Assembly: GCA_021791495.1 (NCBI GenBank)
Contig: JAJYWN010000006.1
Span: 1-53,588, forward strand
DNA from: Bacillota bacterium
GTDB taxonomy: Bacteria; Bacillota; Sulfobacillia; JAJYWN01
Reading direction: 5' to 3'
DNA: 53,588 nucleotides
A program made the position numbers and the translations under genes. This document shows positions 33,448-42,967 of this stretch, one piece after another. The notes beneath the pieces were generated by a model. That model ran no database searches. It saw only the letters and a program-made list of their open reading frames with translations, and was not told the origin of the DNA. The number at the start of each line of letters is the position of its first letter. Within the stretch, counting starts at the first letter, position 1.

Positions 33448-34362
33448 TCACCGTCCTTTGGTCCGCAGTAGGTCGGACAGTCCGTCGCCCAGGAGGCTGA
33501 AACCGGTCCCCACGAAGACCAGGGCGAAGCCGGGGAAGGTCGACAGCCACCAGGCACGGGCGATGAACACCCGGCCCTCGGAGATGGCCTGGCCCCACTC
33601 GGGAGTGGGGGGCTGGACGCCCAGACCCAGGAAGCCCATGGAGGCGCCGGCCAGCATGCAGAAAACTACGTCGGCGGCGGTGTAGACGATGGACGAGGAG
33701 AGGACGTTCGGAAGGATATGGCGCAGGATGATGCGCCAGTCGCTATAGCCGAGGACCCGCGCGGCGGACACATAGTCCAGGTTCTTCGCCACCAGGACCT
33801 CGCCCCGGATGATTCTGGCGTACGGCACCCACCCGACCAGGCTGATGGCCATGTACAGGTTATAGATGCCGGGGCCCAGGAAGGCGATGATGGCGATGAC
33901 CAGAACGATGAAGGGGAACGCCACCACGATATCGACCAGGCGCATCAGGATCTGGTCGATGACCCCGCCGTAATAGCCGGCCAAAAGTCCCACCAGAGTA
34001 CCAAAGACGAAGGGGATGGCCGTGCCGATGAGTCCGATCTGCAGGTCGGCTCGGGTGGCCCAGATGACACGGGACAAGATGTCCCGGCCGTAGTTGTCGG
34101 TACCCAGGATGTGTGCGGCGCTGGGGGCCTGCAGCATCAGGTCGGCGTTCTGGGTGTTCGGGTTGTACGGGGCGATGAGCCCCGGGAAAAAGCCGACGAA
34201 GAAGACGAAGGCCACGATGATGATGCCAAGATTCAAGGCCAGGCTCTTCCTCCAGAACGGAATGCTCTTCCTTTTCACTCTGGCCGACGCGGTGGCCGGC
34301 GCCGGCGCCGGGGCGAGATCGCCGGCGGCGTTGGGTGCAGTCGCGGGTTCCAATGGGCTCAC
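33448..34362 (-). CDS. dppC: Dipeptide ABC transporter permease (DppC type)
   Basis: A 304-residue inner-membrane permease with about six helices. An Ala/Pro-rich cytoplasmic head of about 35 residues precedes the first helix (LGIIIVAFVFFVGFFPGLIA). The extracytoplasmic loop contains the DppC hallmark HILGTDNYGRDILSRVIWATR, and the cytoplasmic EAA-like coupling loop is YVSAARVLGYSDWRIILRHI. It lies 4 bp after the DppB stop. Its channel partner is DppB. Confidence 0.95.
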   Translation of the reverse strand: MSPLEPATAPNAAGDLAPAPAPATASARVKRKSIPFWRKSLALNLGIIIVAFVFFVGFFPGLIAPYNPNTQNADLMLQAPSAAHILGTDNYGRDILSRVIWATRADLQIGLIGTAIPFVFGTLVGLLAGYYGGVIDQILMRLVDIVVAFPFIVLVIAIIAFLGPGIYNLYMAISLVGWVPYARIIRGEVLVAKNLDYVSAARVLGYSDWRIILRHILPNVLSSSIVYTAADVVFCMLAGASMGFLGLGVQPPTPEWGQAISEGRVFIARAWWLSTFPGFALVFVGTGFSLLGDGLSDLLRTKGR

Positions 34363-34366
34363 CTCC

Positions 34367-35308
34367 CTACTCCAATTTGACCCTGGGATCCAGGAACGAG
34401 TAAGAGATATCCGTTGCGAGGTTCATGACCATGACCAATAAGGCGAAGATGAAGGTGATGGCCTGGATGATCCCGTAGTCGCGGGCGAAGATCGAATCGA
34501 CCATGAGCTTGCCGACGCCGGGGAGCGCGAAGACCGTCTCGGTGATGACGCTGCCACCCAGCATGCGGGTGAAACTCATGGCCATCAAGGTGACCGTGGA
34601 GATCAAGGCGTTTCGCAGGACGTGGCGGACGATGACTACTCGGTCACGCAAACCTTTGCTCTTCGCGAAATCCACGTAGTCCATGCGCAGCACGTCGACC
34701 ACGTTATTCCGCAAGTTCCGCGTCCACAGGGCGGAGAGTCCCAGAGCTTGAGTGAACGCGGGTAAAATCAGGCTGTAGAATTTCCCGAACAGGCCCTCCC
34801 CCAGACCTCCGACCGGAAACCAGTGGAGCTTCAGGCCGAACAGCAGCATCAACAGGAGGGCGATCCAGAACCCCGGCATGGTCAGGGCGATCAGTGTCCA
34901 GACTCGGACTCCCTGATCGAAGGCCCGGTCCTTGTTGAAGGCGGCAAAATAGCCCATGGGAAAGGCGATCAAGGCCCCGAAGATAGTTGACATAATCGTC
35001 AAGGCGATGGTTACCGGGACGCGGTTCGCCAGAAGGTCGGTGACCGGGACGTGATAGATGAACGAATCCCCCAGGTTCAGGGTGCCGAGATTCTTGAGAA
35101 ATAGGAGGTACTGCTCGACGAGGGGCCGGTCCAGTCCCATCTGATGCCGTAGAATTGTCAGTTGTTCGACGGTGGCCTTGTCGCCGAGGATCGTTTCGGC
35201 CGGGTCTCCCGGGATGAGGTGGATCATCATGAAAATTAGTACCGTGACGAAAAAGAGGACCGGGATGATCTGAAGCAAGCGTCCGACGATGTAGTTTAGC
35301 TGCTTCAA
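34367..35308 (-). CDS. dppB: Dipeptide ABC transporter permease (DppB type)
   Basis: A 313-residue permease with six helices and the DppB-specific signature VTVLIFMMIHLIPGDPAETI near the N-terminus (about 20-39). It also has the coupling loop DYVDFAKSKGLRDRVVIVRHVLRNAL and the periplasmic PGVGKLMVDSIFARDYG motif. It is the first of the four membrane and ATPase genes and is separated from the binding-protein gene by an intercistronic hairpin, which probably sets its lower expression. Confidence 0.95.
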   Translation of the reverse strand: MKQLNYIVGRLLQIIPVLFFVTVLIFMMIHLIPGDPAETILGDKATVEQLTILRHQMGLDRPLVEQYLLFLKNLGTLNLGDSFIYHVPVTDLLANRVPVTIALTIMSTIFGALIAFPMGYFAAFNKDRAFDQGVRVWTLIALTMPGFWIALLLMLLFGLKLHWFPVGGLGEGLFGKFYSLILPAFTQALGLSALWTRNLRNNVVDVLRMDYVDFAKSKGLRDRVVIVRHVLRNALISTVTLMAMSFTRMLGGSVITETVFALPGVGKLMVDSIFARDYGIIQAITFIFALLVMVMNLATDISYSFLDPRVKLE

Positions 35309-35353
35309 GGTCTCACTTCCCTCGGCTCTGGATTACCTTCGGATGGTTGCCAG

Positions 35354-35388
35354 AAGGGGGGCTTGAGGGCACGCCTCAAGCCCCCCTT
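35354..35388 (-). terminator. Intercistronic hairpin between the binding protein and permease genes
   Basis: AAGGGGGGCTTGAGG (35354-35368) and CCTCAAGCCCCCCTT (35374-35388) form a perfect 15-bp stem with a 5-nt loop. No T-run follows on the minus strand, so it more likely stabilises the upstream mRNA or partially attenuates read-through. This is a common design behind abundant binding-protein genes. Confidence 0.75.
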
Positions 35389-35412
35389 TGCCATTACATC
35401 ACGACTATGTGG

Positions 35413-36975
35413 TTACTTCGTCTTGTCGAGGTTCTGGAACAGGTAGTTCCCCAGCGGAGTCTGAACGAACCCAGTGATCTTCTTGCTGGTCGCGAAGGTG
35501 TAAGGCGTGTGGTACAGGGAGATGCGGGGCATCTGCTGATCGATGTACTCCTGCAACTCGTTGTACTCCTGAGTCCTCTTGGCCGCGTCGGTTTCGTACT
35601 CGGCCTTACGGGCCAGGTCCTCAGCCTTCTTGGCGCCCGCCGGATCGGCGATGGCCCAACCGGTCCAGAAGTTCTTGGACGTATCCGGGTAGGTCATGTA
35701 GGCCGCGATCTCGGACGGGTCGACGATGTCGTTGGTCCAGCCGGCGATGATGATCTGGTGGTTCAGAGCCTTGTAGGTCGAGCGCAGAGTGGCATTATCC
35801 ATCTGCTTCACCTGCAGGTCGATGCCGATCCTGGCCCACTGGTCCTTCAGGACCGTGGCGATCTGGACCTGGGTCACGTTGGCGGAGTTGATGGAGAGCT
35901 CCAGCTTGGTGCCGGGGGCCACGCCCGCGTCCTTCAACATGGCCTTGGCCTTATCAGGATCGTAGGGACGGCTCTTGATGGTGGCGTCCCAGTTCGGGCC
36001 GGACTTCGGCATGAACGAAGTCGCTTCGTAGCCGGCCCCGAAGACCACGGTCTTGATGAGGGCGGCCTTGTCCGTGCCATAGGCCAGGGCTTCGCGGACC
36101 TTCAGGTTGTCGAAAGGCTTCTTGGTCAAGTTGAAGCCCAGGTAGTAGGTCATGGTGGACGGAACGAGGATCATGTTCAGGTTCGGGTCTTTCTGGATGT
36201 CGGCGATTCGGCTGAAGGGGATGTTCTCCACCATGTCCACGGCGCCGCTCTGGAGCTGCATGATCCTGGTGTTATCGTCGGGGACCACGGTGATCTTAAT
36301 CTGGTCGACCAACGGCTTCCCCTTTTCCCAATAGTACGGGTTCCTCTTCAGGAGGATGTACTCGCCCTTTTTCCATTCGGCGATGTAGAACGGACCGGTG
36401 CCGAGCGGTTTCTGAGAGTAACCCTGCGCTCCCACCTTATCGAAATAGGCCTTCGAGGTGATGACCGCATTGAACATGGCCAGGCCGGCCATGGCCGCCG
36501 GGGCGGGCTGCTTCAGGCTGACTTTCACGTGGTCGGCATCGACCTTCTCAACCTTGCTGATGGCGTCCAGCGCGAACTGCCACGGAGAGTCTTTGGTCTG
36601 GTAGGCGCGATTCAGGGAGAAGACCACGTCGTCGGCGGTCATGTTCGTGCCATCGGAGAACTTCACGCCCTTGCGGAGAGTAAAGGTAATGGCTTTCTTG
36701 TCGTCGGACCACTTATATTCGGTCGCCAACGCGGGCAGGTCGTTCTTCGTGCCCTCGTTATCTGTCTTCACCAAACCCTCCATGGCCAGGTTGAACACCC
36801 AGATGTTGACGTTGCCGTCCTGCATAACCGGGTCGAGGTTATCGGAGTCGGCGGGGCGGGCCATGATGATGGTCTTGCCGGTGTTCTTGGCCTTGCCGCT
36901 GCAGCCGGCCAGCGTCAGCGTGACCGCCAAGACGGCGATCAGGACGAGGCCGATGATCACTCTAGACTTCCGCAT
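35413..36975 (-). CDS. Dipeptide-type substrate-binding lipoprotein (SBP family 5)
   Basis: I chose ATG at 36975 because of AAAGGAGG upstream and the textbook lipoprotein signal that follows; an extension to 37059 is open but lacks a binding site. The 520-residue protein has a lipobox LAGC with Cys25, so it is anchored on the outside of the membrane. The family 5 motif is TFTLRKGVKFSDGTNMTADDVVFSLNR-like (about 105-130), then LGTGPFYIAEWKKGEYILLKRN and VREALAYGTDKAALIK. It should capture the locus substrate and hand it to DppB/DppC. Confidence 0.95.
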   Translation of the reverse strand: MRKSRVIIGLVLIAVLAVTLTLAGCSGKAKNTGKTIIMARPADSDNLDPVMQDGNVNIWVFNLAMEGLVKTDNEGTKNDLPALATEYKWSDDKKAITFTLRKGVKFSDGTNMTADDVVFSLNRAYQTKDSPWQFALDAISKVEKVDADHVKVSLKQPAPAAMAGLAMFNAVITSKAYFDKVGAQGYSQKPLGTGPFYIAEWKKGEYILLKRNPYYWEKGKPLVDQIKITVVPDDNTRIMQLQSGAVDMVENIPFSRIADIQKDPNLNMILVPSTMTYYLGFNLTKKPFDNLKVREALAYGTDKAALIKTVVFGAGYEATSFMPKSGPNWDATIKSRPYDPDKAKAMLKDAGVAPGTKLELSINSANVTQVQIATVLKDQWARIGIDLQVKQMDNATLRSTYKALNHQIIIAGWTNDIVDPSEIAAYMTYPDTSKNFWTGWAIADPAGAKKAEDLARKAEYETDAAKRTQEYNELQEYIDQQMPRISLYHTPYTFATSKKITGFVQTPLGNYLFQNLDKTK

Positions 36976-37062
36976 GCACTTGCCTCCTTTGTTTGGATGT
37001 TCAAAAACACGTTGAAGCCGCTTACCTTTGCACGTTTCCTGCGACTCTTGAGCGTGCATGAC

Positions 37063-38022
37063 CTACTCGTGCCGAACGATGGAATGAAGCTCCACCAAGA
37101 CGTTGCCGACCCCTACCGACGGGCTGGTCCGGACCACCGTGACGAGGGCATCGTCCGGCATCCGGATCTCCATAAGACGGGCACCGAAGTAATCTCTGAT
37201 CTCGCCTACCACCTCATCCTTCGCGACCTTCTGATTAAGATGGACGAATGGGACCCAGTACCCCGCAATGGGACTGCGGATGGCGGCCCGGGCATCAAGG
37301 TAGGTGCGACGGACGGTGTTCATGATCTGTCCGTCCATCATCCCCAGCTTGATGAGGATGTTCTTCAGACCGGTCAGGTGCACTTTCGCGTCGTCCATGT
37401 TCAAGATCCCTTGCTGGCCGGATTCGGTCAGGATGGCCGGTACGCCGCGCAAGGCTACCTTCGTGAAGCCGCTGGCCGGCTTGTCGGAAGCCTGAACCGG
37501 CCGGTGGATGATGAGGGGGATGTTGTAGACTTCCGCCATTTCATCGATCTTCTGGTCCACCTCGGCGTTCCCGGTCAACGGGCACATAACAAAGGGTGTC
37601 AGGGATTCAGGGATGTCGCCGCCGTGCAGTTCCACATAGTAATCGGCCTGGGAAAGGACGTGTTCGTTCAGGTGGTGCGCCATGACCTCGGAGAAGGTGC
37701 CGTTCAGCTTACCCGGGAAAGTCCCGCCCGGGTTCCGGCCGTCCTGGGGGACGACGAAGCCCATGTGATTCTGGAAGGCGGGAAGGTTGTAGATGGTGCA
37801 AATAACGAGGGTGCCGCGGAGGTTGACCGGATCGACTTCGTTGAAAAGGTCGATGGCCGCCTGAATCCCACAGAACTCGCTGCCATGCATGCCCCCCACC
37901 ACCACCATGGTGGGTCCGGGGTTCTTGCCGTAGATGGTCCCGACTGGGAAGCGGATGGCCTCTCCGGTGTTCTGGAAAGTGAACTCCAGCCACTCCCGTT
38001 TCTTCAGATTACGCGTATCCAC
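37063..38022 (-). CDS. M14-family AstE/AspA-type deacylase (first copy)
   Basis: A 319-residue zinc hydrolase with the metal triad His46 and Glu49 in GGMHGSEFCGIQAA and His133 in VELHGGDIPES. GRNPGGTFPGKLNG lies at the substrate pocket and TESGQQGIL carries the probable catalytic Glu. A beta-rich C-terminal domain follows. The GTG start at 38022 is preceded by GGAGGAG. It opens the minus-strand locus and lies just upstream of the binding lipoprotein gene. It is similar in layout to the second copy (23696-24664), but by eye the GRNPGG region of this copy lacks the KNLNR motif seen there, so specificity may differ. Confidence 0.92.
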   Translation of the reverse strand: MDTRNLKKREWLEFTFQNTGEAIRFPVGTIYGKNPGPTMVVVGGMHGSEFCGIQAAIDLFNEVDPVNLRGTLVICTIYNLPAFQNHMGFVVPQDGRNPGGTFPGKLNGTFSEVMAHHLNEHVLSQADYYVELHGGDIPESLTPFVMCPLTGNAEVDQKIDEMAEVYNIPLIIHRPVQASDKPASGFTKVALRGVPAILTESGQQGILNMDDAKVHLTGLKNILIKLGMMDGQIMNTVRRTYLDARAAIRSPIAGYWVPFVHLNQKVAKDEVVGEIRDYFGARLMEIRMPDDALVTVVRTSPSVGVGNVLVELHSIVRHE

Positions 38023-38330
38023 GATTGCATCTCCTCCGGTGAATTCGGTACAATTGTTGCGCGAGGGAAAACAGCATGCAAAGGCTTACTAATCCGACGG
38101 CTTTTCGGCATGGGATGGCGTCTTCCCTTTCAGATTAGAAGCTTCTGGCTTTCTTTCCTTCCAGGAAAAGATGGGCCCTCTGGGCGGTCTTGGCCGAGCA
38201 GGTGAAACGTAGAAAGCGGCTAATACCAAGTGGTTGTCAACGGGCCGGGAGCGGGCCGTTTTGTTTTGCGCCCGGCGGCCCGTCCGCTGAAGAGAATAAC
38301 GGGTAGCCCCAGAACGGAAGAGTACGGGTA
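38023..38330. promoter_or_regulatory. Divergent promoter region, M14/Dpp locus versus typA
   Basis: About 300 bp lie between divergent genes. On the minus strand TTGCAT (38077-38082) and AACAAT (38054-38059) are 17 bp apart and could start the M14/Dpp transcript. On the plus strand a GC-rich near-hairpin (about 38239-38258) followed by TTTTGTTTTG lies in the typA leader and could act as an attenuator or as a terminator of a short upstream transcript. Both calls are weak. Confidence 0.35.
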
Positions 38331-40223
38331 ATGAGCATCGAAACACCACTTAACACAGCAGATGTCCGGAATGTGGCCATCATCGCCCATGTCGACCACG
38401 GGAAAACTACGTTGGTGGACGCGATGTTGCGTCAGACCGGCGTTTTTCGGTCTAACGAGCGCGTGGTGGAACGGGTCATGGACTCCAACGACCTGGAGCG
38501 CGAGCGAGGCATAACCATCCTCGCGAAGAATACGTCCATCCGCTACGAGGGCAAGAAGATAAACATCGTGGACACCCCGGGTCATGCCGATTTCGGCGGC
38601 GAGGTGGAACGCATCCTATCCATGGTGGACGGCGCCCTGGTCGTCGTGGACGCCTTCGAAGGTGTCATGCCTCAGACCCGTTTCGTCCTGTCGAAGGCCA
38701 TGTCCCAGAAGCTAAAGCCCGTGGTGGTCATTAACAAGGTGGACCGCCCCGACGCCCGTCCCACCGAAGTGGTGGACGAAGTCCTCGACCTCTTCATTTC
38801 CCTGGGGGCCGATGATGACCAGATCGATTTTCCGGTGGTCTACACCGACGCGCGCCACGGCACAGCCACGAAGGAACTCGGCCAACCCGGCACGGGCATC
38901 CACCCGCTACTCGATACCATCGTGGCCACGGTCCCGCCGCCGCCCGGCGACCCGGACGGGCCGCTGCAGATGGTCATTTCGAACCTCGACTACGATGACT
39001 ATGTGGGCCGCATCGTCATCGGGCGCGTGGCCCGCGGGACGGTGCACCCCGGAATGACAGTCGTCATCTGCCGCGATGAGCCGCAGGCCACCTCCCGCCA
39101 GGCCAAGGTGGCCAAGGTCTTCGTCTTCGAAGGCCTGAAGCGGGTGGAAACCACCGGAGCTTCGGCCGGCGAAATCGTGGCCCTCGTCGGCCTCGAAGGC
39201 GTCGGGATCGGAGACACCGTGGCCGACCCCGAGCACCCCGACGCCTTGCCGCCCATCACCGTCGAGGAACCGACCTTGTCCATGACGTTTCGGGTGAACG
39301 ACAGCCCCCTGGCCGGCCAGGATGGGACTTATCTCACGTCCCGCCACCTACGCGACCGACTGTTCCGCGAATTGGAATCGAACGTAGCTCTGCGTGTGGA
39401 GGAGACGGACAGTCCCGACACCTTCAAGGTCAGCGGCCGTGGTGAGCTCCACCTTTCCATCCTGATCGAAAACATGCGGCGCGAAGGCTATGAGATGGGA
39501 GTCTCCAAGCCCCAGGTCATTTTCCGGCAGACCACCGGGCCCGAGGGCAAGAAGGTGCTCTTGGAGCCGCTGGAAGACCTGGTCATCGATGTGCCCGAGG
39601 AGCACCTGGGCCGGACCATGGAGCACATGGGGACGCGGCGGGCCGACCTGAAGAACATGACCACCCGCGCCGGACGGGTCCGCCTGGAAGCCATCATCCC
39701 GGCGCGCGGCCTCATCGGCTTTCGTTCGGAGTTTTTGACCTACACCAAGGGGTACGGTCTGATGTACCACACTTTCCACGGGTACGGCGAGCACCGCGGC
39801 CCCATCCCCGAACGGGGGACCGGTTCCCTGGTGGCCTGGGAGCGCGGGACAGCCACGGCCTACGCCCTGCACGCTCTGGAGGACCGGGGCGAGTACTTCA
39901 TCGCTCCCGGCGAGGAAGTCTACGAGGGCATGGTCGTGGGCGAATGCCCGAAGAACAAGGAGATCGACCTAAACGTCTGCAAGAAGAAGCACATGACCAA
40001 CATGCGCGCTTCCACCAGCGATGAGTCCATCCGCCTGGCCCCGCCGCGCCGCCTGTCGCTGGAGCAGGCGCTGGAGTTCATAAACGAGGACGAACTGGTT
40101 GAAGTCACTCCGAAGGCGATCCGGATGCGCAAGAAGATCCTGGACCGCCAGGCGCGCCGGGCGGCTAAGTACGGGGCGGGTGCCGCCCTGGCCGACGAGA
40201 ATGACGACGAGGAAGCCCGGTAA
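38331..40223 (+). CDS. typA: TypA/BipA ribosome-associated translational GTPase
   Basis: A 630-residue GTPase of the EF-G family that binds 70S ribosomes and acts in stress and cold adaptation. G1 is [17 protein letters not shown] (about 17-33), the switch region is [11 protein letters not shown]3 is [14 protein letters not shown], and G4 is [11 protein letters not shown] domain 2 barrel, EF-G-like domains III and V, and a C-terminal basic domain ([20 protein letters not shown]) follow. The length is slightly above the usual 605-615, with an acidic tail (ADENDDEEA). ATG at 38331 has only a weak ribosome binding site (GGAAGAG). It is transcribed opposite to the transporter locus. Confidence 0.97.
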   Translation: MSIETPLNTADVRNVAIIAHVDHGKTTLVDAMLRQTGVFRSNERVVERVMDSNDLERERGITILAKNTSIRYEGKKINIVDTPGHADFGGEVERILSMVDGALVVVDAFEGVMPQTRFVLSKAMSQKLKPVVVINKVDRPDARPTEVVDEVLDLFISLGADDDQIDFPVVYTDARHGTATKELGQPGTGIHPLLDTIVATVPPPPGDPDGPLQMVISNLDYDDYVGRIVIGRVARGTVHPGMTVVICRDEPQATSRQAKVAKVFVFEGLKRVETTGASAGEIVALVGLEGVGIGDTVADPEHPDALPPITVEEPTLSMTFRVNDSPLAGQDGTYLTSRHLRDRLFRELESNVALRVEETDSPDTFKVSGRGELHLSILIENMRREGYEMGVSKPQVIFRQTTGPEGKKVLLEPLEDLVIDVPEEHLGRTMEHMGTRRADLKNMTTRAGRVRLEAIIPARGLIGFRSEFLTYTKGYGLMYHTFHGYGEHRGPIPERGTGSLVAWERGTATAYALHALEDRGEYFIAPGEEVYEGMVVGECPKNKEIDLNVCKKKHMTNMRASTSDESIRLAPPRRLSLEQALEFINEDELVEVTPKAIRMRKKILDRQARRAAKYGAGAALADENDDEEAR

Positions 40224-40258
40224 GGGGCATCCGTGGCGCTCAAACCGTCATATCGTAA

Positions 40259-40284
40259 GCGGCCGTCCTCGGGGCGGCCGTTCC
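40259..40284 (+). terminator. Terminator after typA
   Basis: GCGGCCGTCC and GGGGCGGCCG pair around a short TC loop and are followed by TTCCTATTCC. It lies between the convergent typA and aminotransferase genes. Confidence 0.6.
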
Positions 40285-41441
40285 TATTCCTCCAGCAGAG
40301 ACAGTTCGGCCGCTTTCAGCCCTTCTCCCAGCTTGACCGGTCCACCCAGCTCAGATAGGGTCATTTCGATGGCGCCCAGGATGGCCAGGACCTCGGGCGC
40401 GCCGATTTGACCCATGTGGCCGATGCGGAAGATCTTCCCTTCCAGCTTCTGAAGGCCGCCGCCGATGACGACACCGTATTTCTGGCGCAAGACATTATTC
40501 ATGGTCTTCTGATCTACCCCGTCCGGTTGGATGACGGCGGTCACCGAGGGAGAGGCCGCGGCCTCTTCGGGCAGGACGGAAAGGCCCATTCCCCGGACGC
40601 CGGCACGTACCGCCCGCGCCAGGCGGCGGTGCCGCTCGAAGACGTTAGGAAGTCCCTCTTCAGCGATCATGTCCAGCGCTTCCTTCAGCCCGAACATCAG
40701 GGACGTGACCGGCGTCACGGGGGCGCGACCGGCGTCCATGGCCGTCTTCAGTTGCCGCCAATCCCAGTACCAGCGGGGCATGGTGGCCTTGGTGGCAGCC
40801 TCCCAGGCCCGGGGGCTCACCGCCAGAATGGCCATGCCAGGGGGCAGCATCAAGCCCTTCTGGGAGCCGGTGACCGCCACATCCACGTGCCACGCGTCGG
40901 TCTGCAGGTCCGCCAGCGCCAAGGAGCTGACGGCGTCGACGACGAAGACGGCCGGGTGACGCAGCCGGGCTTTCCCCAGGCCCACGCTCTTGACGTCGTT
41001 CAAGACGCCGGTGGAGGTCTCGTTATGGGACATGAACACCATCTTGTAAGAGCTACCCTCGTCGCGCCGCAGGCGGTCCACCATCTGGGCGGGATCCACG
41101 CCCCTTCCCCAGTCGAATTCCACCCGCTCCACCGCCGCGCCGTGTTTGGCGGCGATCTGGACGAAACGCTCGCTGAAGACGCCCTGGACTGCGGCCAGAA
41201 CCCTGTCGCCCGGAGAGAGGACGTTGACGATGGCGGCCTCCAGTCCGCCACTGCCCGACGAAGGAAACAGGAGGATGTCGCCTGTGGTCTGGAAGACGCT
41301 TTTCAGTCCGGATACGCAGTCGGCCAGGAGGCGGGCGAATTCCGGCCCGCGGTGGTTCACCAGGGGCTGGCCCATAGCCCGGAAGACACGTTCTGGCACG
41401 TTGGCCGGCCCCGGGATCTGAAGGAATTGCCGTCCTCGCAT
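40284..41441 (-). CDS. Class V PLP aminotransferase (alanine-glyoxylate/serine-pyruvate type)
   Basis: A 385-residue pyridoxal-phosphate enzyme. The opening is PGPANVPERVFRAMGQPLVNHRGPEF, typical of alanine-glyoxylate, serine-glyoxylate and related transaminases. SSGSGGLEAAI and FVVDAVSSLALADLQTD lie at the cofactor site, and the Schiff-base lysine is in TGSQKGLMLPPG. RIGHMGQIGAPEVL near the end carries the substrate arginine. ATG at 41441 follows AGAGGAGG. It lies 30 bp after the diguanylate cyclase on the same strand, so the two may be cotranscribed. Its role could be serine/glyoxylate metabolism. Confidence 0.92.
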   Translation of the reverse strand: MRGRQFLQIPGPANVPERVFRAMGQPLVNHRGPEFARLLADCVSGLKSVFQTTGDILLFPSSGSGGLEAAIVNVLSPGDRVLAAVQGVFSERFVQIAAKHGAAVERVEFDWGRGVDPAQMVDRLRRDEGSSYKMVFMSHNETSTGVLNDVKSVGLGKARLRHPAVFVVDAVSSLALADLQTDAWHVDVAVTGSQKGLMLPPGMAILAVSPRAWEAATKATMPRWYWDWRQLKTAMDAGRAPVTPVTSLMFGLKEALDMIAEEGLPNVFERHRRLARAVRAGVRGMGLSVLPEEAAASPSVTAVIQPDGVDQKTMNNVLRQKYGVVIGGGLQKLEGKIFRIGHMGQIGAPEVLAILGAIEMTLSELGGPVKLGEGLKAAELSLLEE

Positions 41442-41471
41442 CGGATTTGCTTCCTCCTCTATTGTCGCCTG

Positions 41472-42371
41472 CTATCGCCGCGAGGCGGGGACGCCGGCTT
41501 CGGTGGCCGCGGCCGGGTAGTCCTCAAAGCAGACGGCGCTCTTTCCGTTCCGCTTGGCGCGGTACATCAGCATGTCCGCCCGGTGGATCATCTGGTCCAC
41601 CGATTCATCGAAAGCGTGGAACGTCACGGCTCCGACGCTAAGGGTGACACTGCAAGGGGCCTGGGACGCTGCCGCCTCCAAGTTCCTCACCAGACGTCGG
41701 GTCGCCGTCGCGGCTTCCTCCGAGCCGGCGTCGGGAAGGAGCAGGACGAATTCGTCCCCTCCCAGGCGCGCCACCACGTCCGTGGCCCGTACGGAATTCT
41801 CCATTGCCTGCGCCAGGGTCCGCAGGATGCCGTCCCCGGCCGAGTGGCCCAGACGGTCGTTGACGGCCTTAAAATCGTCGATGTCCACGAAGGCCAAGGT
41901 GAAAGGGCGCCCATCACGGCGCGCCAGACCAAGCCTCCAGTCAGACAGTTCGTAGAAGGCGCGTACATTCAGGATTCCCGTCACCGGGTCCAGCCTGGAC
42001 AGCTGCCGCTCACGCTCCAAAGCCGATCGTAGCGCCGCTAAAGATGACGCCATGGCCAGGAAGATGACGAACCGTACCGCCGAGTTCCAGTAGTGGACGG
42101 TGTATCCCGCGTGGTGCGTCCCGAAGGCCAGCTCTAGGACGAGGCTGCCGATGCCGGCCGCCAAAGCCAGAGCCACCCCCGCGCGGTTATTACCGTAGAG
42201 AAAGGCCATGGCCACGGGGATAACGTAGAAAATGGAGAGAGCGAACTCCGGACCGGTGGCGTGGTCGAACCAGAAAACCAGGCCCAGCACCAGGAGGGTC
42301 AGGATCATCATAAACCGCCGCGGTTCCGGCGGCCGGCGCGTCACGTTCAACAGCTTCACCATCCATACCAT
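41472..42371 (-). CDS. Membrane-bound diguanylate cyclase (GGDEF)
   Basis: From ATG at 42371, behind GGGGAAG, the roughly 299-residue protein has four to five N-terminal membrane helices (about 20-115) and a cytoplasmic GGDEF domain. The active site GGDEF lies at about 204-208 and is intact, with FVDIDDFKAVND upstream. An inhibitory I-site RATD occurs five residues before it, so product feedback by cyclic di-GMP is expected. The membrane portion resembles short sensor bundles with an unknown signal. It is divergent from an HD-domain hydrolase (42473-42967). Confidence 0.92.
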   Translation of the reverse strand: MVWMVKLLNVTRRPPEPRRFMMILTLLVLGLVFWFDHATGPEFALSIFYVIPVAMAFLYGNNRAGVALALAAGIGSLVLELAFGTHHAGYTVHYWNSAVRFVIFLAMASSLAALRSALERERQLSRLDPVTGILNVRAFYELSDWRLGLARRDGRPFTLAFVDIDDFKAVNDRLGHSAGDGILRTLAQAMENSVRATDVVARLGGDEFVLLLPDAGSEEAATATRRLVRNLEAAASQAPCSVTLSVGAVTFHAFDESVDQMIHRADMLMYRAKRNGKSAVCFEDYPAAATEAGVPASRR

Positions 42372-42472
42372 TTCTTCCCCGTTCCGGGCGGAGCGCCTTC
42401 CGGCGGTGAAGGTGTTGGCGCGAAAAGCCAAGAAAACCTGGGCCAAACAACGAATGAGGTGGGACTGCCACG

Positions 42473-42967
42473 ATGCGAACGGAAGCCATAGCCGCCATGA
42501 GAACGTACTACGGAGCGCGTCAGCGCAGCGTGGACCACACCCTGGCGGTCTTGGGATACGCCGAGAAGATCCTCGAAGGAGAGGGCATCACCGGCCCTTA
42601 CGAGAGACAGGTCGTGGTGCTGGCGGCCATTATGCATGACGTGGGCATACCGGCGGCGCTGGCCAAGTATGGCTCGGTCACCCACCGTCAGCAGGAAGAA
42701 GAGGGCGTGCCCGTCACCCGCGAGATCCTCACCGGGCTCGGCGTCCGTCCCGACATCCTCGAAAGGGTCTGTTACATCGTTGGGCATCACCACACCGCCG
42801 AGGCGGTGGATGGTCCCGACTTCCAGGTAGTGTGGGAGGCGGACGCTCTGGTCAACATCCCCGCCAAGAACCCCACTCCCGATGCGGCACAAGTGGAGGA
42901 CTTGATCCGGCCGGTCTTCAAGACGCCTACCGGCACCAGTCTGATCCATGAAGTCTTAGGGCGCTGA
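42473..42967 (+). CDS. HD-domain phosphohydrolase
   Basis: A 164-residue metal-dependent phosphohydrolase. The metal-binding His comes from RSVDHTLAVLGYAE, the signature HD from AAIMHDVGIPAALAKYG, then VGHHHT and an Asp in WEADALVNIP complete the site. The family hydrolyses nucleotides or cyclic nucleotides. It is divergent from the diguanylate cyclase with about 100 bp between starts, which hints at linked signalling, but it lacks the HD-GYP extension that would degrade cyclic di-GMP. Substrate unknown. Confidence 0.85.
   Translation: MRTEAIAAMRTYYGARQRSVDHTLAVLGYAEKILEGEGITGPYERQVVVLAAIMHDVGIPAALAKYGSVTHRQQEEEGVPVTREILTGLGVRPDILERVCYIVGHHHTAEAVDGPDFQVVWEADALVNIPAKNPTPDAAQVEDLIRPVFKTPTGTSLIHEVLGR

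Noticed and set aside
35347-38205. A 952-codon open frame on the plus strand opposite the binding lipoprotein and M14 genes
   Set aside because: It is the antisense of well-recognised minus-strand genes, has no domain signature, and is kept open by high-GC third-position bias.
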